In this document: positions 45,078 to 52,904 of the stretch, one piece after another
Numbering within the stretch: position 1 is the stretch's first letter
Layout of the letters: each line of letters opens with the position of its first letter
DNA from: Lachnospiraceae bacterium
GTDB lineage: Bacteria > Bacillota > Clostridia > Lachnospirales > Lachnospiraceae
Assembly (NCBI GenBank): GCA_021769135.1
Contig: JAETTM010000002.1
Coordinates: 62,001 to 126,000, forward strand
Length of the DNA stretch: 64,000 bases
Direction: 5' to 3'
The notes under the pieces: generated by a model
The model's database searches: none
What the model saw: only the letters and a program-made list of their open reading frames with translations
Told to the model about the DNA's origin: nothing
Translations under genes and position numbers: made by a program

Positions 45078-45662
45078 CTAAAAGAAGTTAAACAACTGAA
45101 TATATTTTGTATTGTCATCCACCGAATATCTCTCGTTAAATGGTGTGAATCCATTCTTTTCACTTTGATAAAAGTTTAGCAAATTAACCTTGTCTTCACA
45201 TTCCAGAAACACAATACCGCCGCCGATATCATGCTGAACTTTTTCCAGAATTCCAAATGTCAAATCCATCAACTCATTTCTGCTGATGCTTTTTCCTTCA
45301 TCAATAGCATAATTTTTTCCAAACTGTGCAATTAAAAAAGCGGATACTGTATAACTTCCAGCTTCTGAATCCAGTATCGCATATCTGCTTATTTTTTTCC
45401 GCCGAGAGTTGGATAAATTTGCATTTCCAATTTCAATCGCTTTGTGAGCAAGTGTAAAAATTGCCACAATCTTACCAAATTCATTTACAACAAAATATGT
45501 AACAGATAATTTTTTCCCGGCAAATTCAATCGCATTATTTGTTACAAACTGCTCAATCTCTGGATTTATCGGACAAGAAAAATCGGAAAGACACTGTTTC
45601 AGTTTTGCCTCTCCGATTGCCCCAATCATATCCAGAATATTTACCGTGTCAAATTGTCTCAT
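45078..45662 (-). CDS. GNAT family acetyltransferase, probable toxin
   Basis: A 194-residue GNAT protein. The C-terminal GNAT fold is suggested by SAFLIAQFGKNYAI (acetyl-CoA strand/helix region) and GIVFLECEDKVNLLNFYQSE.GF at the end, where the acceptor-site helix and final Tyr normally lie. It overlaps the small upstream gene by four bases (ATGA), the arrangement of type II toxin-antitoxin pairs, and similar pairs are common in Clostridia. GNAT toxins acetylate aminoacyl-tRNA; this specific target is inference. More AT-rich than the flanking host genes, consistent with acquisition. Confidence 0.75.
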   Translation of the reverse strand: MRQFDTVNILDMIGAIGEAKLKQCLSDFSCPINPEIEQFVTNNAIEFAGKKLSVTYFVVNEFGKIVAIFTLAHKAIEIGNANLSNSRRKKISRYAILDSEAGSYTVSAFLIAQFGKNYAIDEGKSISRNELMDLTFGILEKVQHDIGGGIVFLECEDKVNLLNFYQSEKNGFTPFNERYSVDDNTKYIQLFNFF

Positions 45663-45844
45663 CCGGCAGTGTTCCCCTTCGCCATCAGTTGCCTGATAGC
45701 ATCATAATCTGTCAATGGTGGTTTTACTGGTGCAGAAGGCTTTCTTTTGGGCTTATTTTCCGATGCTGACAAAGCCTCTATAAAAGCCTCCGCCTGCTTC
45801 GGATTGTCAATACGAACTTTTGCAAAAATACTGGATGTTGCCAT
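45659..45844 (-). CDS. Small antitoxin-like partner of the GNAT protein
   Basis: A 61-residue protein beginning MATSSIFAKVRIDNPKQAEA, with a Lys/Pro-rich middle (KPKRKPSAPVKPPLTDYD). The short N-terminal strand-helix and extended C-terminal tail are what an antitoxin that wraps its toxin would look like. Start chosen at 45844, eight bases after AGGAGGT; an upstream in-frame ATG at 45865 precedes that site. The stop overlaps the GNAT start. No direct evidence for DNA binding was seen. Confidence 0.7.
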   Translation of the reverse strand: MATSSIFAKVRIDNPKQAEAFIEALSASENKPKRKPSAPVKPPLTDYDAIRQLMAKGNTAG

Positions 45845-46019
45845 AATAGCACCTCCTTTTCCCAAGGGCCTATGATAGTATATGCAGAAAAAACAACAAG
45901 CTATACAATTCGATTTCTTTGCTTTTCCTTTGACTATATTCTAAGTTAGATTTCTCATAACGTCAACTGTCATCCGCATACAACTTTTGCCATGACTGCG
46001 GTCATCGTAACAGCTCCGC

Positions 46020-46778
46020 TTATGGTTTCCTATTATTTCCTTCCTCCATCATCGCCTTATTCTTAAAATAAGTCTCTTTAATAATATCCTGCACCTGTGC
46101 GCTGATATGTTTCCGCTCGGCCTTTGGGATATCGTTGATATAGATGGGCGGACAATATTCCAGAATTACATGAGCCTTTTTAATTTTGGGCAGATGGTCC
46201 TCGAAAATACCGGCCGAATTGTAGATGCTCATAGGTACGATAGGGCATCCCGATTTTTCCGCAATTTTAAAACTGCCATCCCGAAACGGCAGGAAAGTGT
46301 CATTCACTTTATTTCTTGTTCCTTCCGGGAAAATACAGATGGAAATGCCGGATTTCACTTTTTCAATACCTTCCAGGATTGTTTTCAACCCTTGCTTTAA
46401 ATCCTTGCGGTCGAGAAAAAGGCAGTGGAGGTTTTTCATCCAGTTTACCAGAAAGGGATAACGGAGCATTTCTTTTTTGGCGATATAGCCGGTAGGGCGG
46501 GGCACGCGCACATAAGTGAGCAGAATATCGAAATAGCTCCTGTGGTTGCCCACATATAGTACAGAAGTATCGGTGGGAACATTCTCCTCACCGATAACGG
46601 TAACCGATACGCCGGTAATTTTCAGGCATACGCGGAATGCCCACTTCACAATGGCGAGGGAACTTCTATTTTTCAAATCCATATTAAACTTCCCGATAAT
46701 CCACTCTGCAATAAGCAGAGGAGTGCTGAGGACAAGAAATAAAATGACAAAAGTGGCGAGACAAATAAAACGAAACAT
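46020..46778 (-). CDS. plsC: 1-acyl-sn-glycerol-3-phosphate acyltransferase
   Basis: A 252-residue membrane enzyme adding the second acyl chain to make phosphatidic acid. One hydrophobic N-terminal segment is followed by the acyltransferase motifs: NHRSYFD (H-x4-D, near residue 79), LFLDRKD, FPEGTRNK (near 150) and VPMSIYNSAG. The start at 46778 follows AGGAAGG; an in-frame ATG at 46832 lies upstream in the promoter region. It is probably an ancestral gene flanked on both sides by accessory modules. Confidence 0.92.
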   Translation of the reverse strand: MFRFICLATFVILFLVLSTPLLIAEWIIGKFNMDLKNRSSLAIVKWAFRVCLKITGVSVTVIGEENVPTDTSVLYVGNHRSYFDILLTYVRVPRPTGYIAKKEMLRYPFLVNWMKNLHCLFLDRKDLKQGLKTILEGIEKVKSGISICIFPEGTRNKVNDTFLPFRDGSFKIAEKSGCPIVPMSIYNSAGIFEDHLPKIKKAHVILEYCPPIYINDIPKAERKHISAQVQDIIKETYFKNKAMMEEGNNRKP

Positions 46779-46837
46779 AAGAGATATCCTTCCTGATTTT
46801 AATTCCTGTGACATAAATAGTACACAATTCATAAACT

Positions 46838-46866
46838 ATTATAGCGGAGATAGAGGAGTTAAGCAA
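46838..46866 (-). promoter_or_regulatory. plsC promoter
   Basis: Minus-strand TTGCTT (46861-46866), 17-base spacer, TATAAT (46838-46843). It lies back to back with the promoter of the HEPN-like gene. Confidence 0.6.
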
Positions 46867-46876
46867 GACTTCTTTG

Positions 46877-46905
46877 TTGACTGTTTTTTTGTCAAAGGTT
46901 ATAAT
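46877..46905 (+). promoter_or_regulatory. Promoter of the HEPN-like/ATPase unit with internal palindrome
   Basis: TTGACT (46877-46882), 17-base spacer, TATAAT (46900-46905). The inverted repeat TTGAC - nine bases - GTCAA (46877-46881 and 46891-46895) covers the -35 and spacer, where a repressor would block RNA polymerase. Confidence 0.65.
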
Positions 46906-47007
46906 CACTTTAAGATAGAAAGCTGATATATGGGAGTAAAACTAAATTATGTAAAATGTGACGTAAAGAGGGAAAAATGAAAGTAAATACACAATGGGGG
47001 GAAGAAA

Positions 47008-47445
47008 ATGCTGATTGCAGATAAAAGGGATTATAAAAGAGGATACAGGAAACATTATGAATTATATAAAAAATTAAGAAATACTAATTCGGATGTAAAT
47101 AGCAGAAGGCTGCTGTTGATATATAGTGTAGAATGCGGGCTAAAGTACATGTTGTTGGACAAATGGCATGAAGAGAATCCCAAAAAGATATTAGAAAGCG
47201 CAGATGAAACGAAAATAGGTATTTTGAAATCGCATAATTTGGGGAAACTATTAAAAGAGTTAGGGCAAGAGGGGAATTTTAAATTTCCCCAATTGGAAAC
47301 AATACATAAAAATCAGGTAGTGTCGGAGAATTATCATCAGCTTTATCGATACTGCATTAGTATACGGGAAAGCGAAAAGAGCAAAGAGGAAAAATTGGAA
47401 GAGACTTTAAAAAATGTGGCATGTTGGATTGGCGAAGGGATGTGA
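47008..47445 (+). CDS. HEPN-like small protein
   Basis: A 145-residue all-helical protein. RRLLLIYSVECGLKYMLL (residues 32-49), HNLGKLLKELG (near 76-86) and YHQLYRYCISIRES (near 112-125) fit the four-helix HEPN pattern seen in many nucleotide-targeting or RNase proteins. The canonical R-x(4-6)-H of ribonuclease HEPN domains is not obvious in the last helix; an R-GYRK-H at residues 13-18 is in helix 1. So it may be a non-catalytic or divergent HEPN. It sits six bases upstream of the large ATPase gene and both are strikingly AT-rich. The start has GGGGGGAAG upstream. Family call is tentative. Confidence 0.55.
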   Translation: MLIADKRDYKRGYRKHYELYKKLRNTNSDVNSRRLLLIYSVECGLKYMLLDKWHEENPKKILESADETKIGILKSHNLGKLLKELGQEGNFKFPQLETIHKNQVVSENYHQLYRYCISIRESEKSKEEKLEETLKNVACWIGEGM

Positions 47446-47450
47446 GACGA

Positions 47451-50090
47451 ATGTTTTTTTATACATGGAAGGATGTAGAAAGAAAATTATTATTGAGTAA
47501 GAATAAGTGGGGTACAGCAATTACCAATATTGATGTTTATAGCGGAGAAGTAATCATTTATTTGGACAAAATTGAAAATGAAAGTATAGCAGTAAATGCA
47601 CTGGAAATAATTTTGGACAAAAAATATGATAATGAAAGAAAAAGAATTTGGCTGGATTTGCCAGACCAGTTTTTAACAGTTCTTTTTGAGATAGAAGAAA
47701 GTGGAGATAAAGCAAATGTAATAACTCCGCTTTTTAAAAATGTTTTGTATCAGAACTCGGCTTACTATAGTGAACTGATAGAAAAGGAACTGCCAGGCGT
47801 GCCCGTACTTGCATTTCATTCATATAAGGGTGGTGTGGGGCGTACATTATCTTTATTGGCATTTGTTAAGGCATGGTCTGTACTTAAAGATTTGAAAAAT
47901 CCGAAAAAGCTGCTTATTGTAGATGCAGATATAGAAGCACCGGGAATTACATGGCTGACAGCGGAGCAGGAAGAAGCTGCATTTAGCTTTCTGGACCTTT
48001 TGGAGGTCACTCAGGAGAAAGACAGGATAGAGGAAATCATAGAATTAGTTTCAGATAAAGTAGCAGAATTAACAGTTAAGATAGAAACAGAAAAGAGTAT
48101 GGTGGAACATATTGTTTTGCCAACCTATAGATATATGGAACAATTGTTGGACATGTATTCCAGTCCGGAGAGCCTTGCTCATAGTTATAGTAAAAAATAT
48201 ATATTAGCAGAAGTATTATCTAAATTGGGAGAAAAAGTAAATGCAGAATTAGTATTAGTTGATTTAAGGGCAGGATTAAGTGAATTTTCTGCTCCATTAC
48301 TATTTGACCCTCGGGTAAAAAAATATTTGGTAACATCATCATCATTTCAATCTGTGAAAGGGACGGAGATTCTCTTGCATCAACTGAGCAAAGGGTTACC
48401 ATTGAATGGAAAATCTAAAATACCAGAAATTTTATTAACAATGGTTCAGGAAGGCATAAACACTACTGATATTATCAGTGAATTAGTTGCTGTTTATGAC
48501 CAGTATATGACGGATGACAGCGTTTCTATAACAGATGATATTGTGACAGAACTGCCTTTTGCAAGCGAATTGGTATATTTGGAGTCTTTGCCCAAAATAA
48601 TGAAAAATTTAAATGGAAGGGAATTTTATAAAAATATTTTTGAAATAGTACAGAATAGTTACATGACGCAGAGCATATCAGCAGTACAAGAAGCAGCATT
48701 CGAATTAACGCGCGAGGAGATTATATGCGGTATCCATAATTTTGCCGTAGGTCAAATAGCGGCAGAAGGAAATGGTGCTTTTGAAGTGTTGATGACTGAA
48801 TCTATACAAAATTTAATAAAAAAATATAAAAGTAATATTCCGAATGTGGTAATAATGGGAGCTAAAGGTTCTGGAAAGACATTTTTATACAGAGAAATAT
48901 TGCGTAATCTGTACTGGGAAAAGTTTATTATGCGTATGGATAAAAAAGACATAAAGGTAGAATGTCTTGATGATGGAATGAATACACTGGCGGTTCCTCT
49001 ATTAGCATCCGGTACTGCGGGGGCATTTAAGGAGATTATAGAAAAAGCTATATTTAACTTTAATGAGTATGGTATGGAAGGAAAAATAAATACCTCTGTA
49101 TATATTAACAGCAGGGATAGTCTTTTGAAGTATGTTAGGGAAAATCATGATATATTGGAATGGAAGCAGCTTTGGAAGAAAGTTATTCTGAATGCTTTGA
49201 ATCAGGCGTATCAATCATTAGACGAGTTGGAAAAAGAACTGTCCAGTAAAAATGTGAAAATGCTTTTTTTGATAGATGGATTGGAGGAAATTTTTCAGCA
49301 CACAATATCATCAGACAATGAGAAAAGAGCTATAACGGCATTATGTAAAGATTTGATGGATGAAATGAAAATGGCATATCACCATTTAGGACTAATGATA
49401 TTTTTACGAAAAGATATGGCAAGAGATGCTTTGACGATTAATTATGAACAATTTTATTCATTGTATCGTTCTGTAGAATTGCAATGGTCAAGCACAGAAG
49501 CGCTCAGGCTTGTAGTTTGGTTGACCAGCCAGGCGATACCAGGTTTTTATCAAGAAGAAATTGCAGTGGAAATGGCACCGAAAGAAGTTATTGACCAGGC
49601 TCTACACAAACTTTGGGGAATTAAACTGGGAAAGCCAACATCGAATGAGGCTAATTCATCAAGATGGATTTTGGCTGCGCTGTCAGATTTTAATGGGCAG
49701 CTGCAGGCACGTGATATTATCAGGTTTTTAGAAAAGGCGACAGCAAATGTTGGTAAACCCGTTTATTCTGATAGATATTTAATGCCGACAGAGATTAAAA
49801 AGGCTGTATCTGATTGTTCAAATGATAAAATTAAGGAAATTAGAGATGAAATTAAGGCGCTTGGACCAATTTTTGATAAGCTGGAAAAAGCTCCTGCAGA
49901 AAATAAGGTATTGCCATTTTTCGGTGACACATTTAACTTGTCACAAAGTGAGGAAAAGATTATGAAGCAGGAAGGCTACTTAAGAATAGAAAATGATAAA
50001 TATTATTTGCCGGAAATAATCAGGCATGCTTTAAAGTTTAGGTATGGAAAGGGAGCCCGTCCTAAAGTGCTTTCTCTACTGCTAAAATAA
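47451..50090 (+). CDS. Large ATPase: ParA-like KGGVGR domain plus second P-loop ATPase
   Basis: An 879-residue protein with two nucleotide-binding regions. The first (about residues 120-410) is ParA/MinD-like: FHSYKGGVGRTLSLLAF is a deviant Walker A with Arg where ParA has Lys-Thr (KGGVGR variant), LLIVDADIEAPG is the Walker A' Asp region and ELVLVDLRAGLSEFSAP resembles Walker B. The second (about 465-800) has VVIMGAKGSGKTFLYREIL and Walker B KMLFLIDGLEEIF, as in AAA/STAND switch ATPases. The N-terminal 110 residues and the C-terminal winged-helix-like end are unassigned. Start at 47451, chosen by AAGGGATG upstream. With the HEPN-like gene it looks like a defence module; that role is inference. 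Confidence 0.75.
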   Translation: MFFYTWKDVERKLLLSKNKWGTAITNIDVYSGEVIIYLDKIENESIAVNALEIILDKKYDNERKRIWLDLPDQFLTVLFEIEESGDKANVITPLFKNVLYQNSAYYSELIEKELPGVPVLAFHSYKGGVGRTLSLLAFVKAWSVLKDLKNPKKLLIVDADIEAPGITWLTAEQEEAAFSFLDLLEVTQEKDRIEEIIELVSDKVAELTVKIETEKSMVEHIVLPTYRYMEQLLDMYSSPESLAHSYSKKYILAEVLSKLGEKVNAELVLVDLRAGLSEFSAPLLFDPRVKKYLVTSSSFQSVKGTEILLHQLSKGLPLNGKSKIPEILLTMVQEGINTTDIISELVAVYDQYMTDDSVSITDDIVTELPFASELVYLESLPKIMKNLNGREFYKNIFEIVQNSYMTQSISAVQEAAFELTREEIICGIHNFAVGQIAAEGNGAFEVLMTESIQNLIKKYKSNIPNVVIMGAKGSGKTFLYREILRNLYWEKFIMRMDKKDIKVECLDDGMNTLAVPLLASGTAGAFKEIIEKAIFNFNEYGMEGKINTSVYINSRDSLLKYVRENHDILEWKQLWKKVILNALNQAYQSLDELEKELSSKNVKMLFLIDGLEEIFQHTISSDNEKRAITALCKDLMDEMKMAYHHLGLMIFLRKDMARDALTINYEQFYSLYRSVELQWSSTEALRLVVWLTSQAIPGFYQEEIAVEMAPKEVIDQALHKLWGIKLGKPTSNEANSSRWILAALSDFNGQLQARDIIRFLEKATANVGKPVYSDRYLMPTEIKKAVSDCSNDKIKEIRDEIKALGPIFDKLEKAPAENKVLPFFGDTFNLSQSEEKIMKQEGYLRIENDKYYLPEIIRHALKFRYGKGARPKVLSLLLK

Positions 50091-50163
50091 TTAATAAGAT
50101 TCAAGGAATAGTTCCCAAGGAAAGCCAATAAAATAGAAATAAATGAATAGAAGGAACGTGAAA

Positions 50164-50595
50164 ATGGGGAGACGCCATATTTTATTGGTATTTGCAGCTG
50201 CAGCGCTGCTTTGCCTGTGCGGATGTACGGTGAAAACAAAGGATGGTAATGAGAAAATTAAAGATATAGAGTTTACGGTGCTGGCAGAGGATAATATACC
50301 GGAGGAACTGAAGCAGGTGATTGAGGAGAAGAAGGATAAGGAATTTAAGCTTACGTATCAGGATAGCGGATTTCTGTATATTTGCGTGGGCTACGGCAGG
50401 CAGGAGACGGGAGGATACAGCATAACGGTAAATGACTTGTACCTTACGGGGAATTCCATCTATGTGGATACGAATCTGATAGGCCCGGACCCGGAAAACA
50501 GGGAATTGTACAAAGCGCAGGAAAAAGACAGCGCATCTTATCCGTATATAATTTTGAAAATAGAATATCTGGATAAATCGGTGGTTTTTGATTGA
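50164..50595 (+). CDS. PrcB-like lipoprotein
   Basis: A 143-residue lipoprotein: MGRRHILLVFAAAALLCLCGC gives a signal peptide with lipobox LCGC. The mature part (about 45-143) matches the PrcB_C pattern: FKLTYQDSGFLYICVGYGRQ, TGGYSITVNDLYLTGNSIYV, and a final YIILKIEYLDKSVVF. In Treponema PrcB is part of a surface protease complex; in Firmicutes such proteins are mostly uncharacterised. Start at 50164 preferred (AAGGAA upstream); an in-frame ATG at 50143 is possible. Base composition returns to that of the host here, so the AT-rich island ends before it. Confidence 0.75.
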   Translation: MGRRHILLVFAAAALLCLCGCTVKTKDGNEKIKDIEFTVLAEDNIPEELKQVIEEKKDKEFKLTYQDSGFLYICVGYGRQETGGYSITVNDLYLTGNSIYVDTNLIGPDPENRELYKAQEKDSASYPYIILKIEYLDKSVVFD

Positions 50596-50620
50596 GCCGA
50601 GAAATATTCGAGATAAGTCA

Positions 50621-50648
50621 TTGACAAAATCCTCCTATTTGTTAGAAT
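50621..50648 (+). promoter_or_regulatory. Promoter of the 50.65-kb leader or small RNA
   Basis: TTGACA (50621-50626), 16-base spacer, TAGAAT (50643-50648), pointing into a short structured region that ends in a terminator. Confidence 0.65.
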
Positions 50649-50654
50649 ACTATT

Positions 50655-50753
50655 AAAGGAAAGCCCTGCCAATAAGTGGGCTGATAAAAGCGCTAGCAAC
50701 TCGAGTGGAGCTACTATACGAATGGCTATGTGGAAACGCATAGCCACTTTTTT
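50655..50753 (+). ncRNA. Candidate small RNA or attenuating leader
   Basis: About 100 bases between a good promoter and a strong terminator. The stem AGCCC (50662-50666) / GGGCT (50678-50682) is followed by CGCTAGCAACTCGAGTGGAG.., with TAGC/GCTA pairing, then the terminator. I cannot match it to a riboswitch class I know. It could be a free small RNA or control ydeI, which starts 83 bases downstream. Confidence 0.45.
50723..50753 (+). terminator. Rho-independent terminator before ydeI
   Basis: TGGCTATG (50723-50730) pairs with CATAGCCA (50739-50746), followed by C and six T. Confidence 0.85.
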
Positions 50754-50835
50754 ACCTTATAGGATTCGGACGCTAAAAGCCCTGTCTGGGGAAGGCGCCC
50801 GGCACATTGCACCAGAGCGGAAGGAGGGCCACATA

Positions 50836-51396
50836 ATGAGCGATATTATGGAATTTGCAAACAGAGAAGAATTCAGGAAATGGCTTGATGAGCATTGCCA
50901 GTCCGAGGAGGGCATTTGGCTGTTGTTTGGCAAAGCCGGTGGGCCGAAAACAATAAAAGCGGGGGAGGCGCTTGAGGAAGCGCTCTGCTTTGGATGGATT
51001 GACGGGCAAATGCAGAGTATTGATGATAAAACGTACAGAAAATATTTTTCTATGCGCAGGGAAAAGAGCAAGTGGTCGGAGAAAAATAAGGCGTTGGCCC
51101 AAAGCCTGGAAGAACGGGGGCTGATGACCGATTTCGGCAGAAAGAAAATAGAGGAAGCCAAAAAGAACGGCCAGTGGGATGCCCCAAAGCCTATGGCGGT
51201 TACGGAGGAACAAATTGCCCGGCTTTCCGCATTGCTGGAAGGATATGAACCCGCCTGCACGAATTTTCAGGCCATGTCCTTATCCGTAAAGAAAACTTAC
51301 GCCCGGGCGTATTTTGATGCCAGGACAGACGCGGGGCGGGAAAAGCGAATCGCCTGGATGGTGGACAGGCTTAACAAAAATTTGAAACCTATGTAA
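50836..51396 (+). CDS. YdeI/OmpD-associated family protein
   Basis: A 186-residue protein of the YdeI group (bacteriocin-protection-like, OmdA superfamily). Family features: FANREEFRKWLDEH at the start, GIWLLFGKAGG, EALEEALCFGWIDGQ (near residues 47-61), YFSMRREKSKWSEKN and the C-terminal FDARTDAGREKRIAWMVDRL. Function is unknown; some relatives affect peptide or stress resistance. The start at 50836 has AAGGAGGGCC upstream; codons further upstream run through the terminator and are not coding. The structured leader upstream may regulate it. Confidence 0.82.
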   Translation: MSDIMEFANREEFRKWLDEHCQSEEGIWLLFGKAGGPKTIKAGEALEEALCFGWIDGQMQSIDDKTYRKYFSMRREKSKWSEKNKALAQSLEERGLMTDFGRKKIEEAKKNGQWDAPKPMAVTEEQIARLSALLEGYEPACTNFQAMSLSVKKTYARAYFDARTDAGREKRIAWMVDRLNKNLKPM

Positions 51397-51410
51397 CTGT
51401 TATGCATGTT

Positions 51411-51520
51411 TATTCCCGCGAGCAACGAGCCAAGTGGCTGCTTGCAGACATTTGGCGACTGCCGCGAGGGTCAATGCCCCGTTGCTTGCAGCGGGGTTGT
51501 TGACTCCCGCAGGCAAAGGT
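51411..51520 (+). repeat. Dispersed repeat element, full copy before pyrC
   Basis: Begins TATTCCCGCGAGCAACGAGC (51411-51430) and runs on to CTTGCAG at 51447, continuing with ACATTTGGCGACTGCC, then a hairpin GTCAATGCCCCG / CGGGGTTGTTGAC (51470-51502). GCTTGCAG occurs twice (51440-51447, 51483-51490). The first 37 bases recur exactly at 63221-63257, where the part between the two GCTTGCAG copies is missing. Confidence 0.75.
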
Positions 51521-51560
51521 TATGAAGGTTTGCAGGATGAGAGAAAGGTACGGCTGTAAA

Positions 51561-52904
51561 ATGATATTGATAAAAGGCGGATATGTAGTGGACCCGGCCA
51601 GCGGGTTTGAGGGGATAGCGGATATTTTGACGGAAAACGGAAAGATAGTGGAGATAGGGCCGGATATCCGGCTGGATGCAGGAACGGAAGGGGAGGGCAA
51701 TGACGCCGCAGGCTCCCAACCGTCAGGAGAAGCGGAAATCATCCATGGGGAGGGGAAAATCGTCGCCCCCGGGCTGGTGGATGTGCATGTGCATTTCAGG
51801 GAGCCGGGATTTACTCATAAGGAAGATATTTTCAGCGGGGCCCGGGCGGCGGCCAGAGGCGGATTTACAACGGTGGTATTGATGGCGAATACGAAGCCGC
51901 CGGTGGACCGGGAGGAAACCTTGCGTTACGTGTTGGAAAAGGGGAAAAAAACAGGGATTCATGTGGAGAGCTGCGGGAATATAACGGTTGGGATGAAGGG
52001 GAAGGAACTGACCGACATGGACAAGCTGGCAAAGGCTGGTGCGGCAGGATTCACCGATGACGGCATTCCTTTGTTGGACGCGGCTTTGGTAAAGCGGGCT
52101 TATGAAGCGGCGGCAAGGCTGGGCAAGCCGTTGAGCTTCCATGAAGAAAATCCGGCATTTATCCAAAACAACGGAATCAATGCGGGGAAAGCGGCAAAGC
52201 ATTACGGGATAGGCGGCTCGGACCGCCAGGCGGAGATTTGGATGGTGGAACGGGATTTGGCTTTGGCGAAGGGAACCGGGGCGGAAATATCCATCCAGCA
52301 CATCAGCACGAAGGAAGCGGTGGAACTGGTGAGGAAAGCGAAAAAAAGCAACCCCCACATCCATGCGGAAGCCACGCCCCACCACTTTACCCTGACCGAG
52401 GATGCGGCTATCCGGTATGGCGCGCTGGCAAAAATGAACCCTCCGCTTAGGGAGGAGGAAGACCGGATGGCGATTATTGAGGGCATTAGGGATGGAACGA
52501 TAGACATGATTGCCACGGACCACGCTCCGCACAGCAGAGAAGAGAAAGAGAAACCAATCACGGAAGCCCCCAGCGGGATTATCGGGCTGGAAACTGCGTT
52601 GTCTCTGGGAATACGGGAACTGGTGGATAAAGGGTATCTGACCATGATGGAGCTGATAAGCCGCATGTCATGGCAGCCGGCAAAATTCTATCATTTAGAT
52701 GCAGGATATTTGGCCAAAGGAGGGCCTGCGGATTTGGTGATATTCGATAGCAGGGAGAAATGGAAGGTGGAAGAATTTTTTTCCAAATCATCCAATTCGC
52801 CCTTTGTTGGGGAAGAACTGCCGGGAACGGTGCATTATACTGTTTGCGGAGGAAAAGTGGTTTATAGAAGAAACGCGCAGAGCGGGGAAGGAACGCAGGA
52901 ATGA
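51561..52904 (+). CDS. pyrC: Dihydroorotase
   Basis: A 447-residue type-I dihydroorotase for pyrimidine synthesis. DVHVHFREPGFTHKED (near residues 75-90) holds the first zinc ligands and substrate-binding Arg; HEENPAFI, QHISTKEAVELV, EATPHHFTLTED and ATDHAPHSREEK hold the rest, with the catalytic Asp in TDHAPHS. An acidic insert (near 45-60, Gly/Glu/Asn-rich) lies between the first two strands. I start at 51561, where similarity begins; an in-frame ATG at 51522 has AAAGG upstream and cannot be excluded. Overlaps pyrK by four bases. Confidence 0.95.
   Translation: MILIKGGYVVDPASGFEGIADILTENGKIVEIGPDIRLDAGTEGEGNDAAGSQPSGEAEIIHGEGKIVAPGLVDVHVHFREPGFTHKEDIFSGARAAARGGFTTVVLMANTKPPVDREETLRYVLEKGKKTGIHVESCGNITVGMKGKELTDMDKLAKAGAAGFTDDGIPLLDAALVKRAYEAAARLGKPLSFHEENPAFIQNNGINAGKAAKHYGIGGSDRQAEIWMVERDLALAKGTGAEISIQHISTKEAVELVRKAKKSNPHIHAEATPHHFTLTEDAAIRYGALAKMNPPLREEEDRMAIIEGIRDGTIDMIATDHAPHSREEKEKPITEAPSGIIGLETALSLGIRELVDKGYLTMMELISRMSWQPAKFYHLDAGYLAKGGPADLVIFDSREKWKVEEFFSKSSNSPFVGEELPGTVHYTVCGGKVVYRRNAQSGEGTQE

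Noticed and set aside
51522-51560. Upstream ATG at 51522 as pyrC start
   Set aside because: Possible, but dihydroorotase similarity begins at 51561 and the extra 13 residues match nothing.
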